In this document: one piece after another, positions 8,186 through 17,226 of the stretch
Position numbering within the stretch: the stretch's first letter is position 1
How the letters are laid out: every line of letters starts with the position of its first letter
Assembly (NCBI RefSeq): GCF_042646605.1
Contig: NZ_JBHRUG010000002.1
Coordinates: forward strand, 1 to 64,000
DNA length: 64,000 nt
Direction of reading: 5' to 3'
DNA from: Litchfieldella rifensis
GTDB lineage: Bacteria; Pseudomonadota; Gammaproteobacteria; Pseudomonadales; Halomonadaceae
Position numbers and translations under genes: made by a program
The notes under the pieces: generated by a model
The model's database searches: none
Seen by the model: the letters and a program-made list of their open reading frames with translations, nothing else
What the model was told of the DNA's origin: nothing

Positions 8186-9823
8186 TCAGAGCAGTCCGTG
8201 ATGGCAGGCGTAGGCCGTGGCTGCGGCCCGGGAAGGAACGTTTAGCTTGGCGAGAATGTTGCTCACGTGGCGATCGATCGTACGCTCGCTCACGAAGAGC
8301 TTGATCGCAATGGCTTTATTGGTCTTGCCGGCGGCGATCAGGCGAAGGACTTGCACTTCGCGGGGTGTCAGGCCATGGCGATTGCCGGGAGTGCCTGCGG
8401 AGGCGAGGGCATCGAGACGGGACAACTCAGATGAGGCTCCCAATTGCTGGAGGCACCAATGCGCCGTGTCGAACTCCATCCTGGCCGTGTCCTCGTCGCC
8501 GAGCTGACGACAGGCGAGCCCGATGAGAATCCGCACGCGCGCCAATTCATACTGGGCGTCGAGTGCTTCCCAAGTCTTGCATGCCTGGCGAAGCGGCCCC
8601 AGAGCCGCCAGGGGCTCGCACTCGGCAAGCAGGATCGCGCCCTGTGCACTAGTCGCCAAGGCTTGCAGGAAGGGAGCGTCCAGCATCTCGGCAATCCGGG
8701 AGAGCTCGTCAGCACCGGCCCGCGCCGCCGCCACATCTCCCACGGCGAGCATGATGTCGATGTAGGCGGGGAGGACGTCGGTGCGGGTTTTCTGGTCGCT
8801 CGCCTCGTTCACGATCCGCCGGATGGCGACCTCGGCAGCTTCTACCTGGCCTTGGGCCAGTCGCAGGAGGGCCAGGCCAGGCTGAAGCGTATATCCCCAT
8901 CTGCTGGCCTGTTCGTACGCCTGCTCGGCCTCGACCCGCTCTCCACGCAGGCGATGCAGTTCGGCACATAGGTAGAAGGCATAGCCGGTCGCGGCCTCGC
9001 CAGGCCGATGACGGAGCTGATGGCAAGCCTTCTTCGCTTCATGCATGGCGTCTAGCCAAGCGCCGTGCAACAGCATGATCTCGGCACGGTGCACCAGGCA
9101 CCGCCCACGGTAGGGGACCAGATCCGGTTGGGACTCGCACCAGCGGGTCAGCGCCGTTGTCCACTCCTGGGCTCTGCGCAGATCGAAAATCTGCTGGCAT
9201 GTCTCGATCACGCCGCAATAGATTATTCCGGCGGCCAGAGGGGATAGCTCGCCGGCTTCCACCGCTACCATGGCTTCGTCCAGCAGGGCCGCGCCTTCGT
9301 GGATCCTGCCCGCCCCGATCAAGGATTGACCCTGACCGAGGCAGGATATGGCCACCAGGTTCGGGTCCCCGAAGCGGCGACCGAGTTCACCCGCTCGATG
9401 AAAGGTGGCGTGCGCCCCTGCGTGATCGCCCTCCCCAAGACTTCGGAGTGCGTCAGGGATCATCACGTAGCCTGCTTCCACGCAGTCGAGTCCTTCCTCC
9501 TCGATGAGCCGCCGAGCTCGAGAAATCCAGGCGCCGCCTCGCGCCTTCTCACCGCTCATGAGCAGCCCGAAGCCCAGCCAGAACGCACACCGGGCGGAAC
9601 GCGCAATATCGCCCGCGGCTAGAGCGTCGTGGTGAGTGCGTGTCCACAGGTCGTAGCTCTCGACATCCTTGCCTAACAGATAGGCGGCAGTGGCGAGTCG
9701 CTCGAGGTCATCCGGCGCCAGCGATGTCCCGCGGGCCGCACCGGACAGCTCGGCGTAGGCATCCGCCCAGGCCTTCCGCTGAAAGGACGCCCGCCCTGCG
9801 TGAAGTGTTCCGGCCGTGTTCAT
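8186..9823 (-). CDS. TPR-containing LuxR-family transcriptional regulator
   Basis: 545 residues. The C-terminal 60 residues (LTPREVQVLRLIAAGKTNKAIA...SERTIDRHVSNILAKL) are a clear LuxR/GerE helix-turn-helix. The preceding 450 residues are alanine-rich helical repeats of TPR/MalT-arm type, without a visible N-terminal ATPase domain. AGAGGG precedes the ATG at 9823; the frame stays open upstream but lacks a better site. Such proteins usually sense a ligand or partner protein through the TPR superhelix. The downstream oxidase gene is the obvious target candidate. Confidence 0.82.
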   Translation of the reverse strand: MNTAGTLHAGRASFQRKAWADAYAELSGAARGTSLAPDDLERLATAAYLLGKDVESYDLWTRTHHDALAAGDIARSARCAFWLGFGLLMSGEKARGGAWISRARRLIEEEGLDCVEAGYVMIPDALRSLGEGDHAGAHATFHRAGELGRRFGDPNLVAISCLGQGQSLIGAGRIHEGAALLDEAMVAVEAGELSPLAAGIIYCGVIETCQQIFDLRRAQEWTTALTRWCESQPDLVPYRGRCLVHRAEIMLLHGAWLDAMHEAKKACHQLRHRPGEAATGYAFYLCAELHRLRGERVEAEQAYEQASRWGYTLQPGLALLRLAQGQVEAAEVAIRRIVNEASDQKTRTDVLPAYIDIMLAVGDVAAARAGADELSRIAEMLDAPFLQALATSAQGAILLAECEPLAALGPLRQACKTWEALDAQYELARVRILIGLACRQLGDEDTARMEFDTAHWCLQQLGASSELSRLDALASAGTPGNRHGLTPREVQVLRLIAAGKTNKAIAIKLFVSERTIDRHVSNILAKLNVPSRAAATAYACHHGLL

Positions 9824-9945
9824 AAACCCTCTACCGGGGCGCCGGTCGTATCGCGGAAGCCTGACGCCCGTTGAAGCATCTGTTCTTTTAACCGTGCCTT
9901 TGATGGTTATAGCGCAGATCCAATCCGCTGGCAGCCAAGCAGCGC

Positions 9946-10479
9946 TCAGTTTTCTGTCCGCCCGGATGCTTGTTTCATGCCCTGAGGAAGATACGCACCC
10001 AACCACTTGTACATGATATAGGTGTCCACGAGCCCGAGCCTTGCATGGTCGTAGCCCCTCGGGACCGTGCCGATGATCTCGTATCCCAGTGACTTCCACA
10101 GCTTGATGGCACCTTCATTGGTCGATACCACGGCGTTGAACTGCATCGCCAGATAACCCGCCTCGATGGCCACGTCTTGGGAGTGCAGGCACATCGCTCT
10201 CGCAATACCCCTGCCGCGCGCCTCGGGCGCGACCATGTAGCCGCAGTTGCAGACGTGAGCCCCCGGACCTGCCGCATTGGGCTTCAGGTAATACGAGCCC
10301 AACACTTCAGCGTTCTCCTTGGCGATGAACGTGAATTGCGGGAGCTCGCACCACAGACGGTAGGCATCCTCGTAGCCGATGTCGGGATCGAAGGCGTAGG
10401 TTTCCCGGGCCTTGACCACGGCCTTGAAGGTGGGCCAGAAAAGCCGGAAGTCGTCTGTCGTGATTTCTGTGATTTCCAT
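9946..10479 (-). CDS. GNAT-family N-acetyltransferase
   Basis: 177 residues with the acetyl-CoA loop EARGRGIARAM at about 85-95 and a C-terminal LGYEIIGTVPRGYDH strand-turn. It belongs to the broad GNAT group often annotated as L-amino-acid or ribosomal-protein acetyltransferase; the substrate is not determinable. It stands alone between the LuxR gene and the disrupted yrhK. Confidence 0.8.
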   Translation of the reverse strand: MEITEITTDDFRLFWPTFKAVVKARETYAFDPDIGYEDAYRLWCELPQFTFIAKENAEVLGSYYLKPNAAGPGAHVCNCGYMVAPEARGRGIARAMCLHSQDVAIEAGYLAMQFNAVVSTNEGAIKLWKSLGYEIIGTVPRGYDHARLGLVDTYIMYKWLGAYLPQGMKQASGRTEN

Positions 10480-10509
10480 GGAGCCGGTATCCGAGTGGGT
10501 AATCGCTTG

Positions 10510-10786
10510 CTAACTCTCCCAATGGCTGGCCGGCAGCCTCTTGAGATGCACATGGCTGGTCAGGCGAATCGTTGGACGGATCAGGAACTGAAAGCTGCCG
10601 ATGATGAACAGCCATATCCCGACCTTCTCCATGCTCGGATTAGAGAAACAGGATGCTGCCCACCAAAAACCAGATGGCGATCAGGAAGTCGTTGATGATG
10701 CTGAGCGTCTCGTAGCGACGCCGAATGATCAATTCCTCCCGCCCGACATGTAGAGTCAGTGGGTTGTCGACCCGAGTATCGGGCAT
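10510..10786 (-). pseudogene. yrhK: yrhK-like membrane protein gene, apparent +1 frameshift
   Basis: From the ATG at 10786 (AGGAGG ribosome site) the first frame reads 48 residues with the YrhK pattern REELIIRRRYETLSIINDF and one membrane segment, then stops at 10640. Reading on in the +1 frame from the same point gives SNPSMEKVGIWLFIIGS and RPTIRL, the second membrane segment and typical YrhK ending, to a stop at 10510. Together the two frames give a normal two-helix YrhK protein of about 91 residues. One extra T in a TTT run would explain it; a sequencing error, a real mutation or programmed +1 shifting at CUC-UAA are all possible. Confidence 0.75.
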
Positions 10787-10837
10787 GGGCAGCCTCCTGT
10801 GTCATCGTGACTGAAGCCGATGAGGCGATACACCGGC

Positions 10838-11263
10838 TCAAGCCTGTCCCGTAAAGGCCTCGAACACTTCCTGGCCGGTCATGTTCCTGGTCTGATTGGC
10901 GAAATCGTAGAAAGTCGGCTTCTCGTCAATGAAGATTTGCGCGGTGAGGCTCCAGGGTTCGCCGCCATCGACCAGGCCAACCGGGACCGCGTAGTGCTTG
11001 CTATCCCGGAGTCGGTAGAACAGGTGGGTGCCACACTGGCGGCAGAAACCGCGTTCGGCCCAGTCCGACGAGCGGAACACCGTGATCTCGTCCTCTCCAT
11101 CGATCCGTACTTCCTTGACCGATTCCAGAGCCAGCAGGGGACCGCCGCCCCAGATGCGGCACATGTTGCAGTGGCAAGCTCCTACCTCCTGATTGTCGGC
11201 CATGATGGTTAAACTGACCGCACCGCACAAGCAGCTCCCGCGATATTCGTTGGTGGCTGACAT
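10838..11263 (-). CDS. GFA/CENP-V-domain zinc protein
   Basis: 141 residues with the zinc-binding pattern of the glutathione-dependent formaldehyde-activating (GFA) family: C11-x-C13, C30-x-C32-x2-C35 and C74-x2-C77. Most members are not true formaldehyde enzymes, so the function is open; a role in glutathione or aldehyde chemistry is the usual suggestion. AGGAG precedes the chosen ATG. The longer open frame upstream crosses a palindromic repeat and is not coding. Confidence 0.85.
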   Translation of the reverse strand: MSATNEYRGSCLCGAVSLTIMADNQEVGACHCNMCRIWGGGPLLALESVKEVRIDGEDEITVFRSSDWAERGFCRQCGTHLFYRLRDSKHYAVPVGLVDGGEPWSLTAQIFIDEKPTFYDFANQTRNMTGQEVFEAFTGQA

Positions 11264-11319
11264 CTTTCTTTCTCCTTGCTGGTATTCCCGGTTCCTGTGT
11301 TGGGCGCACAAGGCGCTGA

Positions 11320-11458
11320 GCTTTGTCTGAAAAGTCGGCGAGCGATGACCAGACAAGGCAAAAATTGGTGAAAAGACGGAATTTACGCAGGGTAAATGAG
11401 TACTTTGAGCCAATTTTTAACGCCGTATGGTCGAGCGCAGGCAGTTTTCAGACAAAGC
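11320..11458. repeat. 139-bp palindromic MITE-like element
   Basis: Terminal 14-bp perfect inverted repeats (GCTTTGTCTGAAAA at 11320 and its complement ending at 11458). Inside, a second nested inverted pair (ATGACC...AAAAATTGG against CCAATTTTT...GGTC) makes the whole element fold into one long hairpin. It contains no gene. It looks like a non-autonomous mobile repeat of a type common in this group. Confidence 0.75.
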
Positions 11459-11498
11459 GTAACCAGTGTAGCCAGTGATGTTTGTAATGGGGAGATGA

Positions 11499-12395
11499 CT
11501 AGCCGTGGTCGGTGACTTGCTCCCTTATCAGTGCCAGCAGGGCCGTGGCAGCCGCCGAGAGCGGGTGGCGTCGGCGCATGATGACGCCTAGTTCTCGGTC
11601 GATAGTCGGCATGACCAGCGGGCGGTAGTCGATGCCGTCGTCGGCGATCTGGCGGAAACTCAAGGCCGGCAATACGCTGATGCCGATACCGGCTGCCACC
11701 ATGCGACCCACGGTAGCGATCTGGCTGACGTCACAGAGAATGTCGAGCGGCTTGCCGACCTCGGCCATGATCCGGTCGATATCCTGGCGTGAGCTGGACA
11801 GGCGGTTGATGCCGATAAAAGGATGCCCCGAGAGCTGTGCCCAGGTCACCGTGCCCTGTTCCAGCAGCGGATGCCCCAACGGGCAGACGGCCACGTAGCG
11901 GTCGACCAGTATCGGCTCGAAGACCAGGTCCTCCGATTCCAGCGGCGGCACCGAAAACCCCAGGTCGGCACGCCCTTCGCGGACCAGTTGGTTGACCTGC
12001 TCGGCCAGCACGTCGTGCAGGCTCAGATTGATGCGTGGGTGGCGTGCATGGAAGGTGGCGATGAGCCCCGGCAGCAGGCCCGCGGCCAGGGTCGGCAGAG
12101 CGGCCAGGTTGATCTTGCCCCGCTGCTTGGAGAACAACTCGCCCAAGTCCTCGAAAGCTTCGGTCCAATCGTGGAGCAGGCGGATCGCCACCGGCAGGAA
12201 GGCCTCGCCTTCCGGGGTCAACGACAGCTGGCGCGTGGTGCGCGCGAACAGCGGTCCGCCCACCGTGTCCTCGAGCTTGCGAATGGCGATGGACAGCGCC
12301 GGCTGCGACAGGTGAATACGCTCGCTGGCCTCGGCCAGGCTGCGCGAATGGGCCACGGCGACGAAGGCCTTGAGCTGCTTGATGCTGGGATTCAT
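11499..12395 (-). CDS. LysR-family regulator of the TAXI-TRAP operon
   Basis: 298 residues with the LysR helix-turn-helix at about 3-60 (LAEASERIHLSQPALSIAIRKLED) and the effector-binding domain after residue 90. It is divergent from the TAXI transporter operon across an AT-rich 178-bp gap, so it most likely activates that operon in response to the imported acid. No strong ribosome site is seen before its ATG. Confidence 0.87.
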   Translation of the reverse strand: MNPSIKQLKAFVAVAHSRSLAEASERIHLSQPALSIAIRKLEDTVGGPLFARTTRQLSLTPEGEAFLPVAIRLLHDWTEAFEDLGELFSKQRGKINLAALPTLAAGLLPGLIATFHARHPRINLSLHDVLAEQVNQLVREGRADLGFSVPPLESEDLVFEPILVDRYVAVCPLGHPLLEQGTVTWAQLSGHPFIGINRLSSSRQDIDRIMAEVGKPLDILCDVSQIATVGRMVAAGIGISVLPALSFRQIADDGIDYRPLVMPTIDRELGVIMRRRHPLSAAATALLALIREQVTDHG

Positions 12396-12573
12396 TTAGA
12401 AAATATAACGAAAATTAAAAACTATTCAATATACAAAATAATCCCTTGTGGCGACCATGCAAGGGAGCGGCGCCACGCGCCGGCGCCGGACGACAACGAC
12501 AAGCCATAGCAACGATCCACAACAACGATCCATAACAACAGGGGCCCTGCGATCCGGGCCATGGGAGCCAACC

Positions 12574-13545
12574 ATGAAGAAGACGCTGTTCACCGCCATA
12601 GCGACGAGCCTGGCCATGCTCGCTGCGGCCGCTACCGTCCAGGCCCAGGAGCGCCTGCTGATCGGTTCGACCTCGAGCTCCTCGAGCCACTACGGCTACT
12701 TCGTGGCCGTCAACCAGATCCTCAACAATCAAGTCGACGGTATCAGTTCCTCGGTGGCCGAGACCGGCGCGACCGTGGACAATCTGCGTCGCCTCAGCCG
12801 CGGCCAGATCGACCTGGGGCTGGTGACCACCAATACCGGCTACCATGCCTATGATGGGCAGGGCGACTTCGAGGGCCGCCCGGTCGACAGCCGGCTGCTG
12901 TGGGTCTACACCGTGGCGCCGCAGAACGTGGTGATGCGCGAGGATGCCGGGGTCACTACCTTGGAAGGCCTCGAGGGCGTACGCCTTAACCCGGGCATCA
13001 CCGGCTCGGCTACCGAGAGCACCACCGAGGCGGTAATGAACACGCTCGGCATTTCTCCCGACTATGTACGCGGCTCCACCACCGACGTGGTCGATTCGAT
13101 CAAGGATGGCCGGATTGCCGGTTACGTGAAATCCGGCGTCGGCAACCGCCTCGACGGCTCGACCCTGGACATTGCGACCTTCACGCCGGTCGAGGTGCTG
13201 TCGCTCAGTGACGACCAGGCGGCCACCCTGCGCGAGCAGATGCCGGACATCGCGGTCGTCGACATCCCCGAAGGGGCTGCGGATGGCATTCCCGCCTATA
13301 CCACCTGGGCCTTCGGCGTGGCCGTGCATGCCCATCCGGACCTCGACGAAGAGACCGCTTACCGGATCGTCAAGGCGGTGATGGAAAACCCCGAGCCCCA
13401 GGCCAATGCGTTTGCTGCGGTCAAGGATGCGGATCTGGCGCGCATGACCCTCGAGGTCGGCACCGTGCCGCTGCACGCCGGTGCGGCCCGCTATTACGAG
13501 GAGCAGGGGCTGGAGATCCCCGACGCCCTGCAGCCCGCACAATAA
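12574..13545 (+). CDS. TAXI-family TRAP solute-binding protein
   Basis: 323 residues with a Sec signal peptide (MKKTLFTAIATSL..., cleavage near AQA-Q, residue 24) and the TAXI start ERLLIGSTSSSSSHYGYF. It captures an organic acid in the periplasm and delivers it to the fused membrane subunit downstream (21 bases). The start was set at the ATG after GGGAGCC, because the upstream extension would bury the signal peptide. It is first in a four-gene operon with permease, DUF1446 and an AtuA-like gene. Confidence 0.88.
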   Translation: MKKTLFTAIATSLAMLAAAATVQAQERLLIGSTSSSSSHYGYFVAVNQILNNQVDGISSSVAETGATVDNLRRLSRGQIDLGLVTTNTGYHAYDGQGDFEGRPVDSRLLWVYTVAPQNVVMREDAGVTTLEGLEGVRLNPGITGSATESTTEAVMNTLGISPDYVRGSTTDVVDSIKDGRIAGYVKSGVGNRLDGSTLDIATFTPVEVLSLSDDQAATLREQMPDIAVVDIPEGAADGIPAYTTWAFGVAVHAHPDLDEETAYRIVKAVMENPEPQANAFAAVKDADLARMTLEVGTVPLHAGAARYYEEQGLEIPDALQPAQ

Positions 13546-13566
13546 CGGCCATCGAGGAGCTCTCTC

Positions 13567-15486
13567 ATGCGTGAGAACCTGACCAAGGCGCTGGCCCTGG
13601 CACTGGGTGGGCTGATTCTGTACACCTCGGCCACCGGCCCCTTCGACAGCCTGGTCCAGCGTGCGGTTTTCCTTGCGCTGGTGATTCTGCTCGGGCTGAC
13701 CGTCTATCCACTGGGAGCCGGCAAACGCTGGCGCCCGCTAGGCATCGCGGTGGACCTGACACTGGCAGTGGGAGTGGTGCTGGCCTGCGGCTATGTGGCG
13801 ATGAACCATGAGCGGATTCTGGTCGAGCTGCCCTGGGCGACGCCCCGCGACATGTTGCTGACCGGCGTGCTGCTGGTGACGATCCTCGAACTCTCACGGC
13901 GTGCCATCGGCATGATCTTCCCGCTGCTGGTGGTCGCGGGGCTGGCCTACGCCCATTTCGGCGCCGCCATTCCGGGGCCATTGGGCCACCGCGGGTTCGA
14001 TGTCTACTACATCACCGAAACGATCTACCTCGGTGACCTGGGGGTATGGGGGATGCTGGTCGGTGTGGCCGCCACCACCATCGCCGCCTTCGTGCTGTTC
14101 GGGTGCCTGCTGCTGCATACCGGTGGCGGCCAGACCTTCATGGATCTGGCGTTGCGTGTCAGTGGCCGTTCCCCGGGTGGGGCCGCCAAGGTCGCCACCG
14201 TCGCCTCGGGTCTGTTCGGCATGGTCAGCGGCAGTGCGGTGGCCAATGTGGCCACCACCGGCAACTTCACCATCCCGATGATGAAGCGCTTGAATTATCC
14301 GGCTCCTTTTGCCTCGGGCGTCGAGGCGGTAGCGTCCACCGGTGGCCAGATCGCGCCGCCGATCCTGGGTGCGGCGGCCTTCATCATGGCCGAGATCCTG
14401 GGCGAGAGTTATGTGCGCATTGCACTTGCCGCCTTACTGCCGGCAATTCTCTTTTACCTAGGCGTATTCCTGACCATTCATCTGGTGGCGGGGCGGCGCA
14501 ACCTGCAAGTGGTGCCTGACGACGAACTGCCGTCCTGGCCCGCGGTATTGCGGCCCGAACGTATCGTGCCGATCCTGGCGGCGTTGGGCGGGCTCTTCTA
14601 TGGGGTGCTCTCAGGACGCTCGATCCAGACGGCGGCCTTCTACGGCATCCTGATGACCACCTTGACCTTCGTGCCCTTTGCGTTGTTGGCGAAGACCCCG
14701 GCTCGCGCCATCCTCGGCAGTCTGCTGTCGGGCTTGATCGATGCCGGTAAGGGCATGGTGATCATTGGGGTATTGCTGGCCGGTGCGCAGATCCTGGTGG
14801 CGATGATCGGCATGACCGGCATCGGCGTGACATTGGCCAGCCTGATCGTCGATATCGGCGGACAGTCGATGTTCCTGGTGGCCTTTATCGTCGGTGGCGT
14901 GTGCCTGATCCTGGGCATGGGGATCCCGACGACGGCGGCCTACGTGCTGGTGGCCTCGGTGCTGGCGCCGGCGCTGACCGAGATCGGCGTCGAGCCGCTG
15001 ATCGCTCACCTGTTCGTGTTCTATTTCGCCACTCTGTCGGTGATCACGCCGCCGGTGTGCGTGGCCGTGTTCGTCGCCTCGGGCATCGCCCGTACCAACT
15101 GGTTGCCGGCGGCGGGCGAGGCGGTACGCCTGGCGGCGGCGATCTATGTGATCCCGTTCCTGCTGTTGATCTATCCGGCATTGGCGGGGTTCGGCAGTTG
15201 GACCGATATCCTGTTGGCGATCTGTCAGGGCGTGGTGTTCGTGCTGGCTTTCGCCTCACTGATGTCGCGGGTAGCGATCACCGGTATCCGCGCCTTGGAT
15301 ATCGGAGGGTTGATCGTGGTGATCGGCCTGGCGCTGACGCCAGGCTGGATCACCACGTCGGCGGCGCTACTGGTGCTGACGATCCTGTATGGATGGCGCC
15401 GCCATCTGACGCCCAAGGTGCCGGGACTCGGGCGAGGGGGGGTATCCCACTCTGGTGCCACCCAAGCGAAGGAGAGCCGCTCATGA
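13567..15486 (+). CDS. TRAP transporter fused permease (DctQM type, TAXI)
   Basis: 639 residues, very hydrophobic, with the small (Q) and large (M) TRAP membrane parts fused in one chain, as usual for TAXI systems. The large domain shows the TRAP signatures SGSAVANVATTGNFTIP and GMGIPTTAAYVL (about 220 and 450). It drives Na+- or H+-coupled uptake of the substrate bound by the upstream protein. Its stop overlaps the ATG of the DUF1446 gene (ATGA), so transport and metabolism are coupled. Confidence 0.9.
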   Translation: MRENLTKALALALGGLILYTSATGPFDSLVQRAVFLALVILLGLTVYPLGAGKRWRPLGIAVDLTLAVGVVLACGYVAMNHERILVELPWATPRDMLLTGVLLVTILELSRRAIGMIFPLLVVAGLAYAHFGAAIPGPLGHRGFDVYYITETIYLGDLGVWGMLVGVAATTIAAFVLFGCLLLHTGGGQTFMDLALRVSGRSPGGAAKVATVASGLFGMVSGSAVANVATTGNFTIPMMKRLNYPAPFASGVEAVASTGGQIAPPILGAAAFIMAEILGESYVRIALAALLPAILFYLGVFLTIHLVAGRRNLQVVPDDELPSWPAVLRPERIVPILAALGGLFYGVLSGRSIQTAAFYGILMTTLTFVPFALLAKTPARAILGSLLSGLIDAGKGMVIIGVLLAGAQILVAMIGMTGIGVTLASLIVDIGGQSMFLVAFIVGGVCLILGMGIPTTAAYVLVASVLAPALTEIGVEPLIAHLFVFYFATLSVITPPVCVAVFVASGIARTNWLPAAGEAVRLAAAIYVIPFLLLIYPALAGFGSWTDILLAICQGVVFVLAFASLMSRVAITGIRALDIGGLIVVIGLALTPGWITTSAALLVLTILYGWRRHLTPKVPGLGRGGVSHSGATQAKESRS

Positions 15487-16877
15487 CATTCCTGCTGGGA
15501 AGCGGGGCCGGTTTCTCCGGTGATCGCACCGACGCGGCGGTTCCCGTGGTGGCCGAACTGATTCGGCGCGGACAGCCGGCCGCACTGCTCTTCGAAACCT
15601 TGGGCGAGCGGACGTTGGCGGCGGCGCATCGGGCCATGCGGGACGACGCCAACGCTGGTTACGAGCCGCTGCTCGACGAGCTACTGGCCCCGGTACTGGG
15701 CGACTGCCTGGATCACGGCATCGCCATTCTCGGCAACTTCGGTGCGGCCAATCCGGGCAAGGCTTGTGAGGTGGTGGCCGAGTTGGCCAATCGCTCCGGG
15801 CGTTCCGAGGCACGTATCGGTCAAGTTCATGGCGACGATATCCGCGCCCGTCTGGGGGAACTGGATCTTGAGCCCTGGGAAGCGGAAACCCGCGACCTGC
15901 CCGGTCCCGACCAGTTGATCTCGGCCAATGTCTATCTGGGCGCCGCGCCATTGGTACAGGCCCTGGAGCTCGGGGCCGAGGTGGTGGTGACCGGGCGCGT
16001 GGCCGATCCTGCGCTGTTCCTGGCGCCCCTTGTCCATCACTTCGGTTGGGCCTGGGACGACTGGGATCGCCTGGCCGCCGGCATGATGGCTGGCCATCTC
16101 GGTGAATGCGGTGCCCAGGTCAGCGGTGGCTACTTCGCCGATCCTGGGCACAAGGACGTGTCCGGCCTGGCGACGCTCGGCTATCCGATCATCGAGGTCG
16201 AGGCTGACGGCCGCCTGGTGGTGACCAAGCCGCCCGGCACGGGGGGCTGTGTGACCGGGCAGACGGTCAAGGAACAGTTGCTCTACGAGGTGCACGATCC
16301 GGCCAACTACCTGACGCCCGATGTGGTGGTCGATCTCACCGCTGTGACGGTGCGCGAGATCGGCCCCGATCGGGTAGAGGTAACGGGAATCGCCGGCAAG
16401 CCGGCCCCCGAGCGGCTCAAGACCACGGTCTGCTACGAGGGTGGCTGGCAGGGCGAGGCGGAGATCTCCTATGCCGGCCCCAATGCCCTGGCACGAACGC
16501 AACTGGCCGCGGAGATACTGCGCGAGCGACTGGCCTTCCGGGCGCCGTCGGCGTTGCGCAAGCGGCTGGATATCGTCGGGCATGCCAGCGTCTTCGACGA
16601 CGACGACGGCGCCCTGCAGCGCGAAATGCGGGCAGGGTGGGGGGGCGATGGGGATTTTCGGCTGCGGCTCGCCGTCGAGCATCCCGAGCGCGCCTGGGTC
16701 GAGCGCGCCACCCAGGAGCTGCTGGCGCTGTACTGTGCCGGGCCGGCCGGTGGCGGTGGCGTGCGCCGCCATTTCCAGCGCCGGGTGTGCACGGCGTCCT
16801 ACCTGGTCAAGCGCTCCGATGTGGAGCCCTTCGTCACCCTGGCCGAACAGAGGAGTCATGACCATGTCGCAAGCTGA
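15483..16877 (+). CDS. DUF1446 / AtuA-type acyclic-terpene-utilisation-like protein
   Basis: 464 residues matching the DUF1446/AtuA family: GSGAGFSGDR start, NFGAANPGKA near 78, ELGAEVVVTGRVADPALFLAP around 161-181, and a GGCVTGQTVKEQLLYE segment near 256. AtuA is needed for citronellol/geraniol breakdown in Pseudomonas, but many homologues sit with TRAP or tricarboxylate carriers and have no known reaction. Translation is coupled to the permease by ATGA overlap. A role in processing the imported acid is inferred. Confidence 0.82.
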   Translation: MTFLLGSGAGFSGDRTDAAVPVVAELIRRGQPAALLFETLGERTLAAAHRAMRDDANAGYEPLLDELLAPVLGDCLDHGIAILGNFGAANPGKACEVVAELANRSGRSEARIGQVHGDDIRARLGELDLEPWEAETRDLPGPDQLISANVYLGAAPLVQALELGAEVVVTGRVADPALFLAPLVHHFGWAWDDWDRLAAGMMAGHLGECGAQVSGGYFADPGHKDVSGLATLGYPIIEVEADGRLVVTKPPGTGGCVTGQTVKEQLLYEVHDPANYLTPDVVVDLTAVTVREIGPDRVEVTGIAGKPAPERLKTTVCYEGGWQGEAEISYAGPNALARTQLAAEILRERLAFRAPSALRKRLDIVGHASVFDDDDGALQREMRAGWGGDGDFRLRLAVEHPERAWVERATQELLALYCAGPAGGGGVRRHFQRRVCTASYLVKRSDVEPFVTLAEQRSHDHVAS

Positions 16878-17226
16878 ATGCCGTCACGGGCGGATCGTCG
16901 TGCCGCTGCACCGCATCGCCCATTCGCGGGCGGGTGACAAGGGCGATCGGCTCAATCTATCGCTGTTCGCCTATGAGCCACATCACTATGAAGCCTTGGT
17001 CGCGCAGGTCACCGAGGCGCATGTGCAGGGGCTGTTTGCCCATCGCGGCGCCAGCCGGGTGCGCCGTTACCTGATGCCGAGCCTGGGTGGCATGAACCTG
17101 GTGATCGACGACGTGCTGCAGGGTGGGGTCAACGGCGCCCTCAATCTCGACGGCCACGGCAAGACGCTGTCGTTCCTGCTGCTGGGAATGGAGGTCGAGG
17201 TCGAGGCACGGTTGCTGAACTACTGA
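16864..17226 (+). CDS. AtuA-related small domain protein
   Basis: 120 residues beginning MSQAECRHGRIVVPL, with the HRIAHSRAGDKGDRLNLSLFAY and GGMNLVIDDVLQGG stretches typical of the ferredoxin-fold domain found fused to or beside DUF1446/AtuA proteins. AGGAG lies 8 bases before the ATG at 16864; the ATG at 16858 is too close to it. It overlaps the DUF1446 3' end and probably forms a complex with that protein. Its 3' end overlaps the convergent ABC exporter gene by 7 bases. Confidence 0.78.
   Translation: MSQAECRHGRIVVPLHRIAHSRAGDKGDRLNLSLFAYEPHHYEALVAQVTEAHVQGLFAHRGASRVRRYLMPSLGGMNLVIDDVLQGGVNGALNLDGHGKTLSFLLLGMEVEVEARLLNY

Noticed and set aside
10581..10841. 86-codon minus-strand frame over yrhK
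   Set aside because: The neighbouring frames carry YrhK signatures and an AGGAGG start; this frame is a shadow.
12415..13542. 375-codon open frame antisense to the TAXI binding protein
   Set aside because: The sense strand has a clear signal peptide and family motifs; the antisense product is low-complexity and unlike any family.
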